From positions 38,629,377 to 38,693,376 of the forward strand of contig OX381708.1 in assembly GCA_947462335.1 (NCBI GenBank): 64,000 nt of DNA. The letters run 5' to 3'. Below, one piece after another: positions 38,901 to 53,900 of the stretch. Under the pieces are notes generated by a model that did no database searches, was not told where the DNA came from, and saw only the letters and a program-made list of their open reading frames with translations. Origin of the DNA: Harmothoe impar (Eukaryota; Annelida; Polychaeta; Phyllodocida; Polynoidae). The position numbers and the translations under genes were made by a program. How positions within the stretch are numbered: the first letter of the stretch is position 1; every line of letters begins with the position of its first letter.

Positions 38901-41900
38901 GTGGAGCCGTAAAGGACATGGGTGTCGGTTGACCAAGTACATAGCTGCAAAACGGTGAGAACATGATATACTTTGCAACATGACACATGTGTTCATTATT
39001 TAGGGAAATGGTATATATACACTTCAAGTGATAATTATAAAATCTTACAACCTATGTTCCCTTACTTATTGACGTCCTTACTGTTTGCGAATATTTTGTC
39101 TTGATTTTAGTGAGATATGACCTAAGCCTACATTCAACACTTCAGGGTAAATGAAAAAAATGTTCCCATAAGGCCACACCAAAAAAAGGTTGGTCAATGG
39201 ATTTCACTTTTCAAAAAATGGTGCGAGCGAGCGAAATTTTTATTATTTTTTTTAAAGATTTTTTTTTGTCAATGGATTTTGTCGGTGGAAAACTGGGGCG
39301 AGCGACAATTTTTTTTTTTTTTAACCAGCCTCCAACAAAAGTTCTTAGTGGACCCCTAACATAAAAATGTATTGGTTGATCTGGGGGAATTACTGGAAGA
39401 AAATTAAAAAAAAGAAGAAATTCTCAATTTTGAAAAAAAATGCGGCGAGCGAAATCCATTGACAATTTTTTTTCAAAAAAAAATAAATTTCCATTTCCGA
39501 AAATAAGGTGCGCGAAATCCATTGACCAACTTTTTTTTTTGGTGTGGCCTAATTTACAAAAATGTGAAGCTATGATTTAAATCAGCAAGTTTTTCTTGTA
39601 ACTTGAGTTTAGCACCCTCCTTCCCAAAATGCTTTTGGTGCAACTTGCAGAATACTCACGAATATAGAAGGTTTGGATCACATTGTCTTGAGTTACTTTG
39701 GTCCACATCATACAGACTAATCACAGCCTCTTCAAGGATCTCCAGTGCCGCGTCGGGATTTTCCTGAACAGGAAACGACGTGTCTTATAAATAGGTCGTT
39801 CCACAATACAATGATATAAATTTTATGTCGTAATTTGACATTAATGAGCAGGAATTCAAATACCGTAAATTCTTGCATATGACCTGACTTATATAGAAGA
39901 TATAACCAGAAGGGTTACCTGGCTGATCTCTAGTTGTGCTGCGCTGTAGTAGATCTCTGTACAGCCGGGGTTTGCCTCCAGACCATCACGCAGCACCTAA
40001 GGCAAGATGTCAGTGAGTCAGCAACCAAGGCAGGCTGGACAAAGTGATAGCGACAAAATCAAACCATCAAAAATATACTTACAGTCATGGATAGCTGAAA
40101 TCTAATACAAGGTATAGAGAAGGATGACCTAGACCATACTAATGAAGTTCAGGCCGGCTAGCTAACCTGACGGGCATTGTCCACATTGTCCGATTTGGCT
40201 TCGAGTCGGGCCAGAATCAGCCACATCTTAGTCAGGGTAGGCCGCGTCTTCAACACTCGCAGACACAGCTTTTTACCGGTATCAAACCTGAATCGCATCC
40301 AAAAAATTAATGTCAAAGATTTGATGAAAACAAAGTTACACACATGGGCTGAGGTATAATGCACGGGTATTGTGTGACCAAAATATATCCAAACAGTTAC
40401 AACACTCAGAGGGGCAGCAATTTGAGTCTTATTCTGATGATTCTTTAATCACTACAGGTTCGTGTTCTTTTTAAAATTTTATTTGTAGTTGTTTTCTGTA
40501 TATCCTACTTTAAGGTTGATCGCTACTCTTAACTTTTCATCCATGAAATTTCCTAATTTTTTGCATTAAGGTAGTTTAGATCATTAAGAAAGGGTAAATG
40601 CAAAAAAATAGGGGGGGTCCCTAGCTACTTTTTTTGTTACAGATTTTTGAAAAAAAAAAGTATTCTCTATATTTGCCAAAAAATACAAAAAAAAGGGAAA
40701 TGTTCATGATTTTTTTTCTTAGTGAACCAATGCCCACATTAATTTTGTATTGCACATGAATAATCCTAGGTTATGTCTTTTTATGGGAAAAATACAATGA
40801 TGGTCAAAAAATGTAACTTTGTATGAAAAAACGTGATGGTTTTATGACGATTATTCAAATTTAATGCATAATTCTTCAGCAATATCTAAATATCACTGAA
40901 AAAAATCCATGAACTTTATTTTTTATTTTTTCAAGAAATTGTTCAGATCAATAGCTAACATTTAAAAGGACTTTTGATAGGTGGTCCCGGGCATATTTTT
41001 ATGGTTTTGGGCCTTTGAAGTTAAAAGATAGTGCAAAAATGGTCTAAATCTCATATTTAGAGCCTAAAAAAATGGGTAAATGGGCAAAAATCGGGGTGTA
41101 AAATGGCTGTATTTCCCACCCTTGGTTATTTCAAAGAACCTGATGAGATCTTTATATATCTAGATAATGATTTATTGATTAATAAGTCCAATGTTCTAAC
41201 TTACATAAAAAATAGCAAATATTATTGGCTATAAATACATCAAATATTCAAAGTCCAATAAAACGCTCAATTTTGCTCGAAATTGTCCAATCTTTTTATA
41301 TAGCTTAGTCAGCATATATATGTTTCTATTTTATCAATATTAGCTCAATCTGATACATATAAGCTATATGCGCAGAGACCTGCGCAGTGGTCCGTTTTCA
41401 ATGAGTAGCGATCAACCTTAAATGGCTAACCGTACACAAAATTGCTCAATGCATACATTGAAGTTAGGAAATGAGATTGTACTTACTTTTTGGAGCAGGC
41501 TAGTAGATGAAGCCAGTTGGTATAGATAGGGAGGGAGACCTTAATGTACTCAGAGTTACTCAAGTCCCCTTTACACAACTGCCGCTCTGCATCACGGAAC
41601 ATGGAATCAAGTGTAGCAATAGGCAACTTGGAACCCTTTCCCTCGCGCCAACCAAACTCCCCAATATCCTGGAGCCGACGGTAGAAAGAGAACACAAGAT
41701 ATTAATTTTCCATAAAGATATACATTTATAGAGCAACGGTGATGTTGCATAAAGAGATAAACACACCAGTAATCAGAGATTACCAGCTACTTGGATATAG
41801 TTAGGGAGTGTTCATTTATTAGTTACAGGGGGGGGGGGGGGCGTAAAAATTTCCGGCCCCTCCCGAGGGGGGGGGGCGTAAAAAATTATGACCCCTCCTG

Positions 41901-44900
41901 AGGGGGGGGACGTAAAAATTTAAGCCTCTTTTTAGCAAAAAAGCCCGCGTGTTACTATAGTTCAAAGGGGGGGGGGGGGGGGCGAAATTTTTTTCGCCGC
42001 CTTCGGCGAGGGGGGCCACGAAACGTTCCACGCGCTCTCGAGGGGGGGGCATTAAAAAATTTCGCCCCTCCGCGCGAAATCTCACCACCCCCCCCCCCCC
42101 GTAAATAATAAATGAACACTCCCTTTAGGTCATTACATTTGTTATTTAATTTTTGATTCGTTATTTTAATAGAAGACCAGTATTCATTATTGAATTCAAT
42201 AACCAAGTTTTAAATTTTTACGAGTAGTTTGGCTAACCTTGGATACGATAGAGGCCTGGAGTCCAGAGGTTGGGTCATAGAGAACGGAAGGCAGACTGCG
42301 GAACTCAATTAGATGAATGTGGGTTAGCGACAGCACGGCTTTGTCAGACACCGTTAGGTGCCTCCACCAGCACACCTCATCACTACTGCCAGTACTCTGT
42401 ATCAACGTCTGAAACAAGGCATTATTAGTAAATCCATGAGTGAGGGGCAGAGATTACTCTAAAGGGGTCAAATATGATATCAAGTGGAAGCTTACACTAT
42501 AAACTGCAATCGAATATCTCAACTAAGAACCGATTATTCCTTACCTTATTTTTTTTAATTCATTCTTCATCCCTTTCATACAGCAGTTAAACTTAAATTC
42601 AGTAAAGCTACATGGGACAATGGAGTAAACCTGTCCAGACTTCGGTTACTACTTGCACCGTCGCCATGCACACCACCCTACCTGGCCATCACTGTTCGAT
42701 ACATAAATGCACACAAAATATCAAATACCTTAAGAAGTTGAACTCCCACTTTGAGTCGGCCAGTAGCCACGCATAGAGACACCTGGTACAAGATGGTCTC
42801 CAGCAGTTGGTGTGACCTTGCCTCTTTGTCCACATCTACTTGTTCACACAACCACTTCTTGATACGTCCACACAAAGATTCCTTCTGGTCAAAGGCTGAC
42901 ACATAGCCCAGGTACTGCAAACACAATGTGACGAAACTATTAGAGTTGATTCAGAATCAATGTAGTATACTCAATGGAGTAGCTTGAGGGGAAATGTGTG
43001 CCACTTAAACATGTATTCAATCAGATTGTTCTTGGTAAATCTTTTAAGGGGTTATGTCAACGGAGATTGTAGGGAGGTGGAACCTTTGGACTTCCTTTTG
43101 GAATTCATCATTGTTCATATGTAGAAAACAATGGCTTCATTGTTGCTAGACCCACCTTCCAATACACCTGGTAGGATGGTGCATACTTGACTGCCTGTTC
43201 GCACAGTACGAGTAGATCCGACGCATCAGACCGCCGACTGTACAAACTCAGGTAGTGGAGCCAAAGCTTTTCACTTGTCTTGTTGGCTTGGAGGGCATGT
43301 GCAAATACATTCAGTGCTTTATCAACGCCCTTGCTTTCAGACCTGAAAGGGATGAATTCAATTTAGGAATTGCATATGGGTTTAAAGCACTTAGACCACC
43401 AGCTGTGCTCAAGATCATGAATGCCATTCAATATTGGCAACGTGGTACACTTATATACAATGTAGATATTTCAAGCGCCCTCTACCCCAGCACGCATATA
43501 CCTGGCTCCTAAACGCAACAATACAGTAGCTTTTTTAATGCGTTCTCTTAAAGTTTATAGTTTTGTCTTCGTGATGAAACATACTTCCACTGTTAACACC
43601 TCTTGTTCAATGTAATATCGTAAACCATGGCTAATGTTATTATCAAATGCATTTCTCAATGAGTTATTTACAAAATAACAGCGATTGTCTGCTTAGCTTA
43701 CCCTTCGTGCAGCTTTTTGTAGGCGAGTTTAAGCCACATGTGGATGTCATTGGGAGAGTCGAGGACAGCCGTCTCCATATCCTCCAGCTCCGACCCAGAT
43801 AGCAGCCAGTATCGAACATCTCCCTCTCCGATAATGTTATCCTCCACGGCCTGCCATTTCTCTGTACACAGCAGTAAATCTTATTTAGTATCATCTGGTT
43901 TACTGTTCTCTTTTTTTTTAATACATATACTAGTATAATATTTATATGTAAACATATATTATAATACCATGCTATGAGGGCAATTCATTTATTATAGTTT
44001 TAATACTCTGAAAATGTATTTATACTATCTAACGCTTGAAAATGTATTTATATCATGCTTAAGTGAATGCCTTATCTGACCTATTTTCTATCTATTTTAG
44101 TAGAGCCCACATTTAATATACACCGCAGTCGTTCCAAACTCACCTGGTTTGGCTGGGAGGATGGTGTGGTGTCTTTCTGCCTGGTTGGCCTGCAGGTTGA
44201 CATCACGGTCAGTCTGCGTAACCCGCCACTCCCGCCTATCCGGCCTGACGTAATGCGGCGGTACTGTGCAAGTACAAGAGCGATGCAATGTACTAACTCT
44301 ATAATCAGGTTGACATTAGATCACCATTAAAAGTGGGGTTCTTTGCAGTGTAACGTCAGTTTTTTTTTTGTTTTTTTTTTGTTTTTTTTAAAATCTGGCT
44401 ACCATAAATAAAAGCTCTTACGTTAATTTGGTGACAGAATCGATATAGATAAATTATCACACGAAACAATATCTGTTTTATATTCGGTATGCTGAATACT
44501 AATGCTATCCTAAGTATCTGTGTGGTAACACAATACAAGTTTATCAGCACTAGATACCCATACGTCTAGGGTGGTCTAGAAGACTAACGTACCTGTCTTT
44601 GACTCGTTGTCCACTTGTGTTAGCAGCAGTAGGATCTGCTCCTCGTGGGTCATACTCTTGTTGGTCTCACTAAATCTATCAACGAACTCATCTGAAGTGC
44701 ATCAAAGGAGTACAATGGTGTAATGTCGATGATCAATGTCAGTTACTGTAGTTAGAATCCCCCAAAACCAAAACCCCAGCAGTATAAAAAACTATATCAT
44801 CGTTATCGCTATTGATATTAAATGAGCATATTTCCTATCCTTAAAATGTCTATCATTATTGACCAAGTGTCTCTGTATAAAGTACCTTGTATCTAGACTT

Positions 44901-47900
44901 CTGTGATCAGGAAATATCGCAAAGAAAACTTCCAAAGAAATTCACTTACCGATACGCTTAGAGATCTCTTCCTTGGGTAGATCAGGCGTAACACCTGCTA
45001 TGCCTGGGCAGTAAGAGACAATATCTCGGAGTTGATCATGCTTCATCAACTCATAATCCGTCTTGTGCTGCCATGGACACTTCTCGTCGTTACACGTGCC
45101 GTGTAGTTCAAACTTACACATCACCTTACCCACGTCCAGCTTGTGGGCGTACGTTGTCGATACCAGAGTCCGCTTTTCTCTTGTGCGAAAGTATGGGTTG
45201 AATCTGGAACATGTGTTATCCTTATCATTATCAAGGGAGTTTAATCTACAGCATCCGGCAGATGCACTTTGTTGATGCTACAAATTTTCATTGTCAATTT
45301 GAGTAAATTTGAAATTCTAAGGTCTAATATACCTGAGAAACATTTAGTCTTACTAAACGCTCATTGGGATAGGCGATAGTGTGGGTTAAATTAACTTGAG
45401 AATATAAACCCCTCTCACAGAAAAAAATGCATTATAGATTGAGCTGTACTGATTTGTGTTCATCTGAATCTTATGTGAGGATTGAATACAGAATCTATTA
45501 CCAACCTGTAAGATCTGAAGGTAAGTAAAGCACTGGAGTAGGGCTGTAGACCTGTAGTCCGCACGGGTTCTCGTCCCGCTTCTGTTCTCTTACTTGCTAA
45601 GGTTTTACTGGTATCTAATTTCCTAGTGTCGGCCTGTCATGGAAATATATAAATACATGTACAGTACTGAATTATGAGGAAAGTGTTCATGTCAAAAGAA
45701 AGGATAGCCAAGAATTCAAAAGTTATCCCCCCCCCTCTCTACTGCGTCTTCGCTTGAAAGCACTAATGTAAAACCTCTCTGATAAGCCGACCTCCCTTAT
45801 AGGCATCTAGCCGGTTGCATTATCAACCAATGAGAAAATTCCCTGGCCTTCACTGCAGAATTCTTAGGGGGCATTATGTAACAGCCTGTACCCGTTGTGA
45901 TTGCTGTATCAGTGCTTATCTCGCCGGTCACCAGATCAAGCAATGGTGCCCCCTACTAAGGAACCTGCAACATCGGTATAGGCCGACCCCCCAGTTTGAG
46001 AGAATATTATAAGCCGAATTTGGACCCATTTAAACATGGCTAAACTATAATTTACTAATAAAAAACCTCCCTTATAAGCCGACCCCCCTCTTGGATACAT
46101 TACTATAAGCCGAATCAGGCCTAAAATCCCCAATAAAGGTCGGTTTATCAGAGAGGTTTTACGGTAACAGTCGTATATATTGTGTACATCATGTATAATG
46201 TATATTTTGATATTCAAACAAAACATAAATGAACTAAAATCTATTTCAATTTACCTGTTTGCGTTTTGGCCACCATGATGGAGACAGACTGGGGTCTTGC
46301 GCCATGACTTGTGTTAGTCCGCTGGTCGGGAACTTCATCAAGTTACTTGCCTGAAGTAGGGGAAAATTAGCACTTTATGGATACGACAAAAATCCACTTA
46401 AGTCCCACATGTATTAAACTGGACTTCCACCAACACTTGAACAATCGGAATGGAGCGAGGGCGGGTACTACGGTCTATTATACCAAGTCTCCGCTTCAAG
46501 GGACATCAAGTTAAATTCTATTTCAGAGATGCCAGTCTCTGGTCGACAATAAATAGGAAATCTTAATACTTTGGTCAATTTAACATAATTCAATGCCTCT
46601 GAGGGAATTGTACTGATATATTCATAACATATTGCTGCCAGATCATTATCAGTACGTAATCAGGATTTATGTCGCTCTATGAGAGGACTCAATTGATTAA
46701 GAGGCATACCTGTAAGTTGCGAAGCTTCGCCATTTGAAGTTTACTGAAGCTTGAGAACACTTTCTCATAATGCTGGTCATTCTCGTTGTCAGATGACGTG
46801 TTCTCCGTTTTTATTGTTATATGATTAACATTGGGCTTCTTTTCTTCTGCAGGTTTATGTATCACAGTGGATTGGTCATCAGACCGGTTTTGCGTAGTGG
46901 GGTTCTCACTCAAACACGTGGCATTATTGTCACTGAACACTTCAGTGGACACGTGTTCCTGTGACGACGGTTCATCGTCTAACTTCAGAATGAGGGGGTT
47001 CGTGTTGGGTTTGAGGTCTAATAACGACCTCCGCCGTCTTGGCGTGATAGTCACCATCTCTTTATCAACATCACTATCCGCCATATTGGTCAGATTGATT
47101 TTTTCTCCAGTAATGATTTTCTCTGGCTGCAAACGCTGCAGCTCCTCTTCAATGGAACCTCCACCGAGAGGTAGCACAGTCCGACTTTGGGCACTCGCCC
47201 CCTCAGTACCCTTCTGGGCCTCCTTCAATTTGCGGATTCGGTCACCGAACACCTTTTCTAGATGAAGCAGTCGCTTCTTTTCTTCTGCCAACGCGTTCAT
47301 CTCGGCATCGACTGGTTTCGGCTGAGGTTGCTTTTTAACGAGAGGTGATCGGTTGTTGATACTCGGCAATTGAAGTGCGTACTTTTCTCCAAAGACCTGT
47401 CGCCCTGCCTCTAGCACCTCCTTCTCCAGGGCGTGCACCACGCCACACTTACCGTCAACTCGAGCTTTAACCGCACGCCCCTGTGGAGATGAAGTGAGTA
47501 TAAATATCACAACTTTGCACCGACATTGAACCAACACCCCCTCCTACATAACGTTGTGTGTGTTGTTAGTGTAATGATGTATTACTTTGAAGTTCCTTCT
47601 AATAAATACATATTTGACATAGACGATTGTATCTATTGGGATTTTCAACACTCAACAAGACCTATTTGCCATTTAATTTAAGTTGAAATTCAATTATTTA
47701 CACTGGACACCATCGGTTTTCTAGGCCTGTTTAAGGAGCCAATCTAGTGTTATTAATTATTATATTGATACCATTGGTGAAACAGAACTAAGTAACAAGT
47801 CACCTGTTTAACATATTTCTGTATCTGCTGTCGGTTGGCATCAACAATACGCTCAGCTGCTGCCAGTTGCTCCTGTAATGTTTTCGCCTTTTGCTCAGCA

Positions 47901-50900
47901 GTTTTCAGTATCACCTTCCTCTTGCTCACTTGCCCACGAAGAGCCAACAGCACACTTTCATCTTCCTCAAGACTTACTCTGCAATTGAAAAGAGCATATA
48001 ACTCAGTGAGTATTGTAAAAGGTTTGTACATATTTCAAATTAACCCAGTTAATGAGTATAAACTTTAATTGACTCAAGCTGTGACTTGAGACACCTCTAT
48101 TGATGTGAAATATGTTCTCAGTGGATCTGTTCACATCACAGGGATCGCCATTTTAGCATTCAAAATTCTAAAATCCCGGAAAATTCCTTGAAAATCCCAT
48201 GCCTGCAGAAACCAAAAGTCTGAAAATCCACACAGCTAGAACCTAGGCATCTCATTGCATTGCTCTCAAAATCGATACCCTATGAAACAAACTGTACCTT
48301 TCTCCTGCCAGCTTGGCCTCAAGTGTTCGTACATGCTGCTCATTGATAACGGCTGGCTTTTTGCTAGCAGCTGGCTTCTCCCCAGCAACTGGCTTCTCCC
48401 CGGCAGCTGGTTTCTCCCCAGCAGTCTTTGTTTTATTGGCTGGCTCTTTTGTCGACCCAGGTTTAGCTGGAGAATTGGCGGTCTTCACCTTGCGTTGTCC
48501 TCCGTGCAGTTGTACTTTTAGTGAGACGGAGTTTGTTGTGTCGCCGCTCTTCGTCGGTGGTTCTTGCTTGTTCTCAGCAGCAGACTTGACTTCGTTCAGT
48601 TGATTCGGCTGAGGTTTTGTCTGTACCCGTTTCTGCTCTCGGCGCTTAATTTCTTGTTTTAGTTTCTTGTATTCATTGAGTTTATCCTGTGGCAAGTTCT
48701 TCAGTGCTTCTGGTGTTGTGGGACTCTTCAATGGGTTGGGTTTCTGAAAAAGTCACGGATGTAATTTTTATTAGTAGTATGCTACTGGTGCATGTATGCC
48801 TCTTTACTGGTCGAGAGTAGAATGGTGCTTGTCACCCTCATAATCAAACTCATTCAAGCAGATCTCAAAGTAAGCATACATCTCGGATATGAAATGAAGA
48901 AGTCACCAATCAGTCCCATTACAACAATTTAAGAGGGTGAAAAGGTCCGGAAATAAAATAAGTTGTCCCCCTATATATTTGTATGTAAAACACATTCTGT
49001 AAACCATTGCCTACCTCACTGGCTTGGCGAGCATTCTTCAGGAACTGGTCTATGCTAGATAAGAAGTCTGGTTTTGACTGAACACGATGGTTTTGCTCAT
49101 AGTCAGAATCGTCGCTGTCTGATGAAGCGCCAAGCGATATCACTACAGGGTCATGCCGCGGTGGCATGGGCATCTAGAACAAGGAAAACAGAACATGTTT
49201 ATCTTTGACAATATACATACATGCTTTTGGAAATACATGTAGTACAAATGATTTAATAGTTTTACAAGAAACCTGCTGTACTTTATTAGGCAGCAGTGTA
49301 TGCAGGTGAGATACAAGCTCACAGATTTAACTTGACTGTTACAACTTCTTAGGTATTTCTATGTAATGTACTGAGTATACTGGCAGTTACTGAACTGGTG
49401 ATTCTCGCCTAGTGTGAACTAAGTTCAGAACTCTTATACAGTCTACATTCAAATGTATAAGTATGACCATGTTGATTTTATTTCAAGAACTTTGTCAACA
49501 ACAAATGTATATTTATCATTTCAGACTCAAATTAGGTGCTTACCGTCAATTGTTTCTTGGGTACCTTGGCCTTTCTCTCTTTGGGTATCGTGAGTGGCGA
49601 ACTGCCTCTACTGGACTTACTCTAGATATTGAAGAAAACAACCGTTTTGATTTCATTAGCAGGGAAAGGGACATGACATTTGATAAACACTTAGGTAACA
49701 CTCCCTTTACTCACTCTTATTGACAGTTTATCACTATGCGTTGTCAAATACATTTAAACTACATTTTTTAACTCAAATGGTCACCCTCTACTCAAAATGA
49801 TCAGGGAGGTCCATGTCTCTGAAATGATGTATCACAAAAGTTGAAAACATTCCACTTGAGCGTATGTATAGCAAACAGTGTATCAGACTCACTTCTTCAT
49901 CAAGCCCTCGTACGGATGATTTCTTCCACATATCTTGTAGCAGCAGGGCCCGCAGCGCCTCGGCCTCGTCTCCCTCCTGGTCCAGCTCATCAGTCAGCCT
50001 CTCCTCCTGGTGATCTGGACCAGGGTAGGAGAGTGGCTCCTCTATCACATCCTCCTCTTCCTCTGTGTCCCAAGGAGACATATAGACCTCTACGTCTCCA
50101 GCCGATAGAGGGTCATCCCCCACCCGCTGTATGGGGATCTGCAGGTTCATGAGCGGTACCACGTGCTGCTCCGGGGCAGGGTACGCTACTTGGGCCATCA
50201 GGGGCGGGACTGACGCTAGCCCGGGCGGTGTGAAGTCTTCTGCGTACGGGTCTTGTAAGGGGGCAGACGGTAGGGAGTGGGGTGGTGCCTGGGGCTGTGG
50301 GAGGAGGAAGGGCATCTCCATTGGGTGGAAATAGTCTGATGGGTCTAATGGCTGAAATGTATAAGGAGACAATGATGTCAAAGGCTGCACTCGCGTAACA
50401 TGTAGATCTTAATGATCGTGTGTAACTACAGATATTTGGAAATTAGAAGTATGAAAAGTGATTAGCAAATGTAGAACGGATGCTTTAATCTATATCAAAA
50501 GTGCAATACCACAAGTAAAATACTCACATGCTGGAAGTTTGGATCTGGTGCCTGTAAATGCGGGTAATAGTTCGGGTCGAAGTTTACAGGAGGCATTTCC
50601 ATCATGCCAACTGATGCCGCCATTAGATCTTCCGCGATATCCTCATTCCCAGTGTCGATAACAATTTCTGAAAGAAGAGGAATATCCCATTAATTTTTTT
50701 AAAAATAAGTCTAATAGATATTTGAGTGCTGTAATATGTGGCTATAATTTCACGTGGCAATGTATTACTATTACTGTAATGAGTTCATAACTAACAAAAC
50801 CAGCATACATAAAAGAGCTTACGTGGTGAGCTGATGTCACTGTCAATCTCCATCTCCTTAACCTCATAGTTGTCAGCCATCTCATCCTCCTCATAGTCAT

Positions 50901-53900
50901 CACTTTCTGCTCCCATGAAATCATTGGGCGATGGTTTGGTCTGAAAGAGAATGACTCAATTTATCACTCACAGATAAGTTAGAAAATATAAATATTGGGC
51001 AAGAAATTCAAGAACACAACTCATGCATGATCCAGCATGTATATCTGCCTGCATTCAAGTTATGGTGATGATGTCTAAAAGAGTTAAACAAGTTTCAAAG
51101 AATACATTTTCATGTGAATATTTGTTTACCTCTTCATTTGGACCACGGCAGAGACGGAGGAACCGTTCCACCTGCTCCTCTGGGTTATCTAGAGTGAGGA
51201 TCTTTTGAACCTCTCGGCGCCGCTGTTCCTCTCTGCGCTTCTCGCCTTCTCCGTGTTGCTCTTCTTCCCAACGTCTTTCTTCTTCACGCCGCCGCCGATC
51301 TCTTCGTATCCACGGCGGCTCTTCGTCCAGATGGCGCCGTTTATTGACGGAGGATGTAGACGATGTGCTCTCCCGACGCCAGCTCTCCCGGCCTCGCTTT
51401 TTAGGTCCAGAGGAACCTGACAAAATTACACATATTATTTTTATGTAGGATGTTAAGCTGATTGGCATATCCTGGATTCAGGACATTGCGCCAAGACAAT
51501 CTATTTAACGACAAACCTTTTTTTCTTTTGTATTCAACACAAAGCTCACAATTGAGACTGAAAAGTCTACATACTCTGTTTTGGAGAGGGGCGTTTGCCA
51601 CGTTCTTTCGGTGTGGACCGTTCCAACTTGGATCCTCTCTTAGCTGCTGAGGCCAACGCTGCAAGGCGTAACTCCAACTCGTCCAGATCCTCATCCTCTC
51701 CAGTGTGAGACTGTAATCAATAAAACCGTAATATAACTCCAGGATGATGGTAGAATGCACTTTTAAAAATATATAGTATACCGGTACATGTTTTTCTTTT
51801 TTATAGCTACGTTATAGCTCTAGCAACGTATTAACCTAGGATGATGGAACTTGAATGAGTTCACTAAAAACAACTATTTATAGGTAAAGAGTGTCTTTTT
51901 TAATTTGATAAGTTGCAAGCATTTATGTTGAGTGCATATTTACCTCATTAGGTTGCTGTCCATGATCATTTACAGGCGTGTGTCTCTTCCGCCATGGTGG
52001 AAGGCTAGCATTAGATGGCCCATCGCGGTTGTTTTTTTCTTGTCTCGAGTCAGCGTTTCTATTATCAAGCTCGGGTCTGCTTTCACTTCTCCTCTTTGAC
52101 TGAATGCGTGAAAAATATATATCAATATGAGCTATCTTAACAACAGCAAATGCTGCTTAACATGACGCTTAACGTTCATACATTACTCAGATCATCAGAG
52201 ATATACTGTGGAGTGCAGAAAACGATCTATAAGGTCTTGTATCTACCTCAGGATAAAATAAAATGAATAATCAATCAATCAATCAGATGCACTAGAGATA
52301 GATTTGTAGTAATGGAAAGAGAGTTCAATTATGGTGCTGCCGAAATGACACTGGCACATGTCATCTGCTTTCGACGGTGTAAAATCCTAATGGCCGGTGT
52401 AATGGCCTTTTAGTTTTACTTAATTTTTTAAAGTCAATGCTCACTCATTTCTACTACAGCATTGGATTTGTTGTTGAAAGCTTGTCAATGGGAATACATT
52501 GCTATAATACCCAGAGACCTGATCTACAAATTATCTCAAATATTAAAATTTTGAATCTTTTTTGTTGTTGTGGGAAATACAGAGCCTCAAGAAAAAGTAG
52601 GAATTCCTAGAACAGTAGGAAAGGTGGCATGATTTTGATATACCTCATCTCCAGTGAATAGACTGGCTGCACGTTCCTCCTCACGCTTGATGTTCTCCAG
52701 CTGCTTTTGGATCTGTTTGTACTCCAGGAGCAAGTCGATATAATCATTATCTACTTCTCCAGGAGGTGAACGGGGTGGCACAACTGGTCTAGTTAAGGAA
52801 CAAGTGACATTGGTGATATTTTATTTTTAGAGAAGTTTGGTATACTCATGTACAAAATAACATATCATTACCCGGTACAAGAAATGTGAAAATTTCAGAT
52901 ATGTCTTTGACATGGAAACAGAACAGGTCTGGTCTACGCTCGGAGATGCTCTCCATTGTGGAGGGATCGAGTCATTCGCGGTAGACCTACGCTTTACGCA
53001 TAGATGTTATAGCGGGCTGTCCATCACAGTAACTTTTCACTGCAATTCAAGATGCACAGCAACAGACAACAAGGCAAATGGCGGTGATCCACTGCCGCGA
53101 ATTTGCTGCAATTTTGCTGCGAGTCACACTCGTGCGTGTAAACACGGAGAGAACATTCTATCAGTGGATCAGCTGCTGCGAGTTCCAGCCACAACGTAGT
53201 CGCGAGGGGCGTGCGACCTGCGAGTGAATTCGCAGAAATTTAAAAGTTTTGATTTTTGCGAGTGTAGGGCCTACTCGCAAGCAGTTGTCGTACGACGGCA
53301 TTCGCAGGTAACTCGCGGCAGTGGATCACCGGCTAAAGATGGCTGGTAGTAATGATTCAAAGTATTCAACATGTATTTTAGGATACTTCTTGGGCTTCTA
53401 TGTGGTTTCCTTTTCAAGTTGAGCTTCAGTTCTGGTGGTAATCTGGAGGGGGGTGGTGGTGGTGGTACAACATTAGGGGGAGGTGAGGATGGTAGTGGTG
53501 GAGGAGGTGGTGGTGGCGGGGGTGGAGGATCCACCACCAGTGCCATGAGGGGCACCACTGTTGGCGGTGCAACCCCCGACTCATGGAAGACGGTTGGTGT
53601 CCCTGCCTGTGTGGATAGACTTGCTGGGGGTCCATTTGTGATGTTGCTAGCACTGGTATTCTCCTTCACACTTGAATTTCCTGATTTACTCTCTGATCTA
53701 ATGTTCATACTGCCATGGAAACGGAGTTTTGGGGTACCTGTTATTCGTTTGAGTTCCCAGAATTTTGACTTTGACGTGGAAGACTGGCCACGAGATGACT
53801 GGTAACTTTTAGGGAGAGCAAGTTCCCTCTCCCTCGCAGAATCCCTGCAATAACCGGGGAATCGTGATCTCTCTCGACTACGCGACCGACTTCTCCTTCG

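Noticed and set aside
51401..51760. Minus open frame of 119 codons overlapping ZFC3H1 exon 4
   Set aside because: The wrong frame; the acidic-helix frame joins neighbours in phase and this one does not.
53371..53805. Plus-strand Gly-rich frame of 144 codons
   Set aside because: An antisense shadow of the polyproline exon 1 of ZFC3H1.
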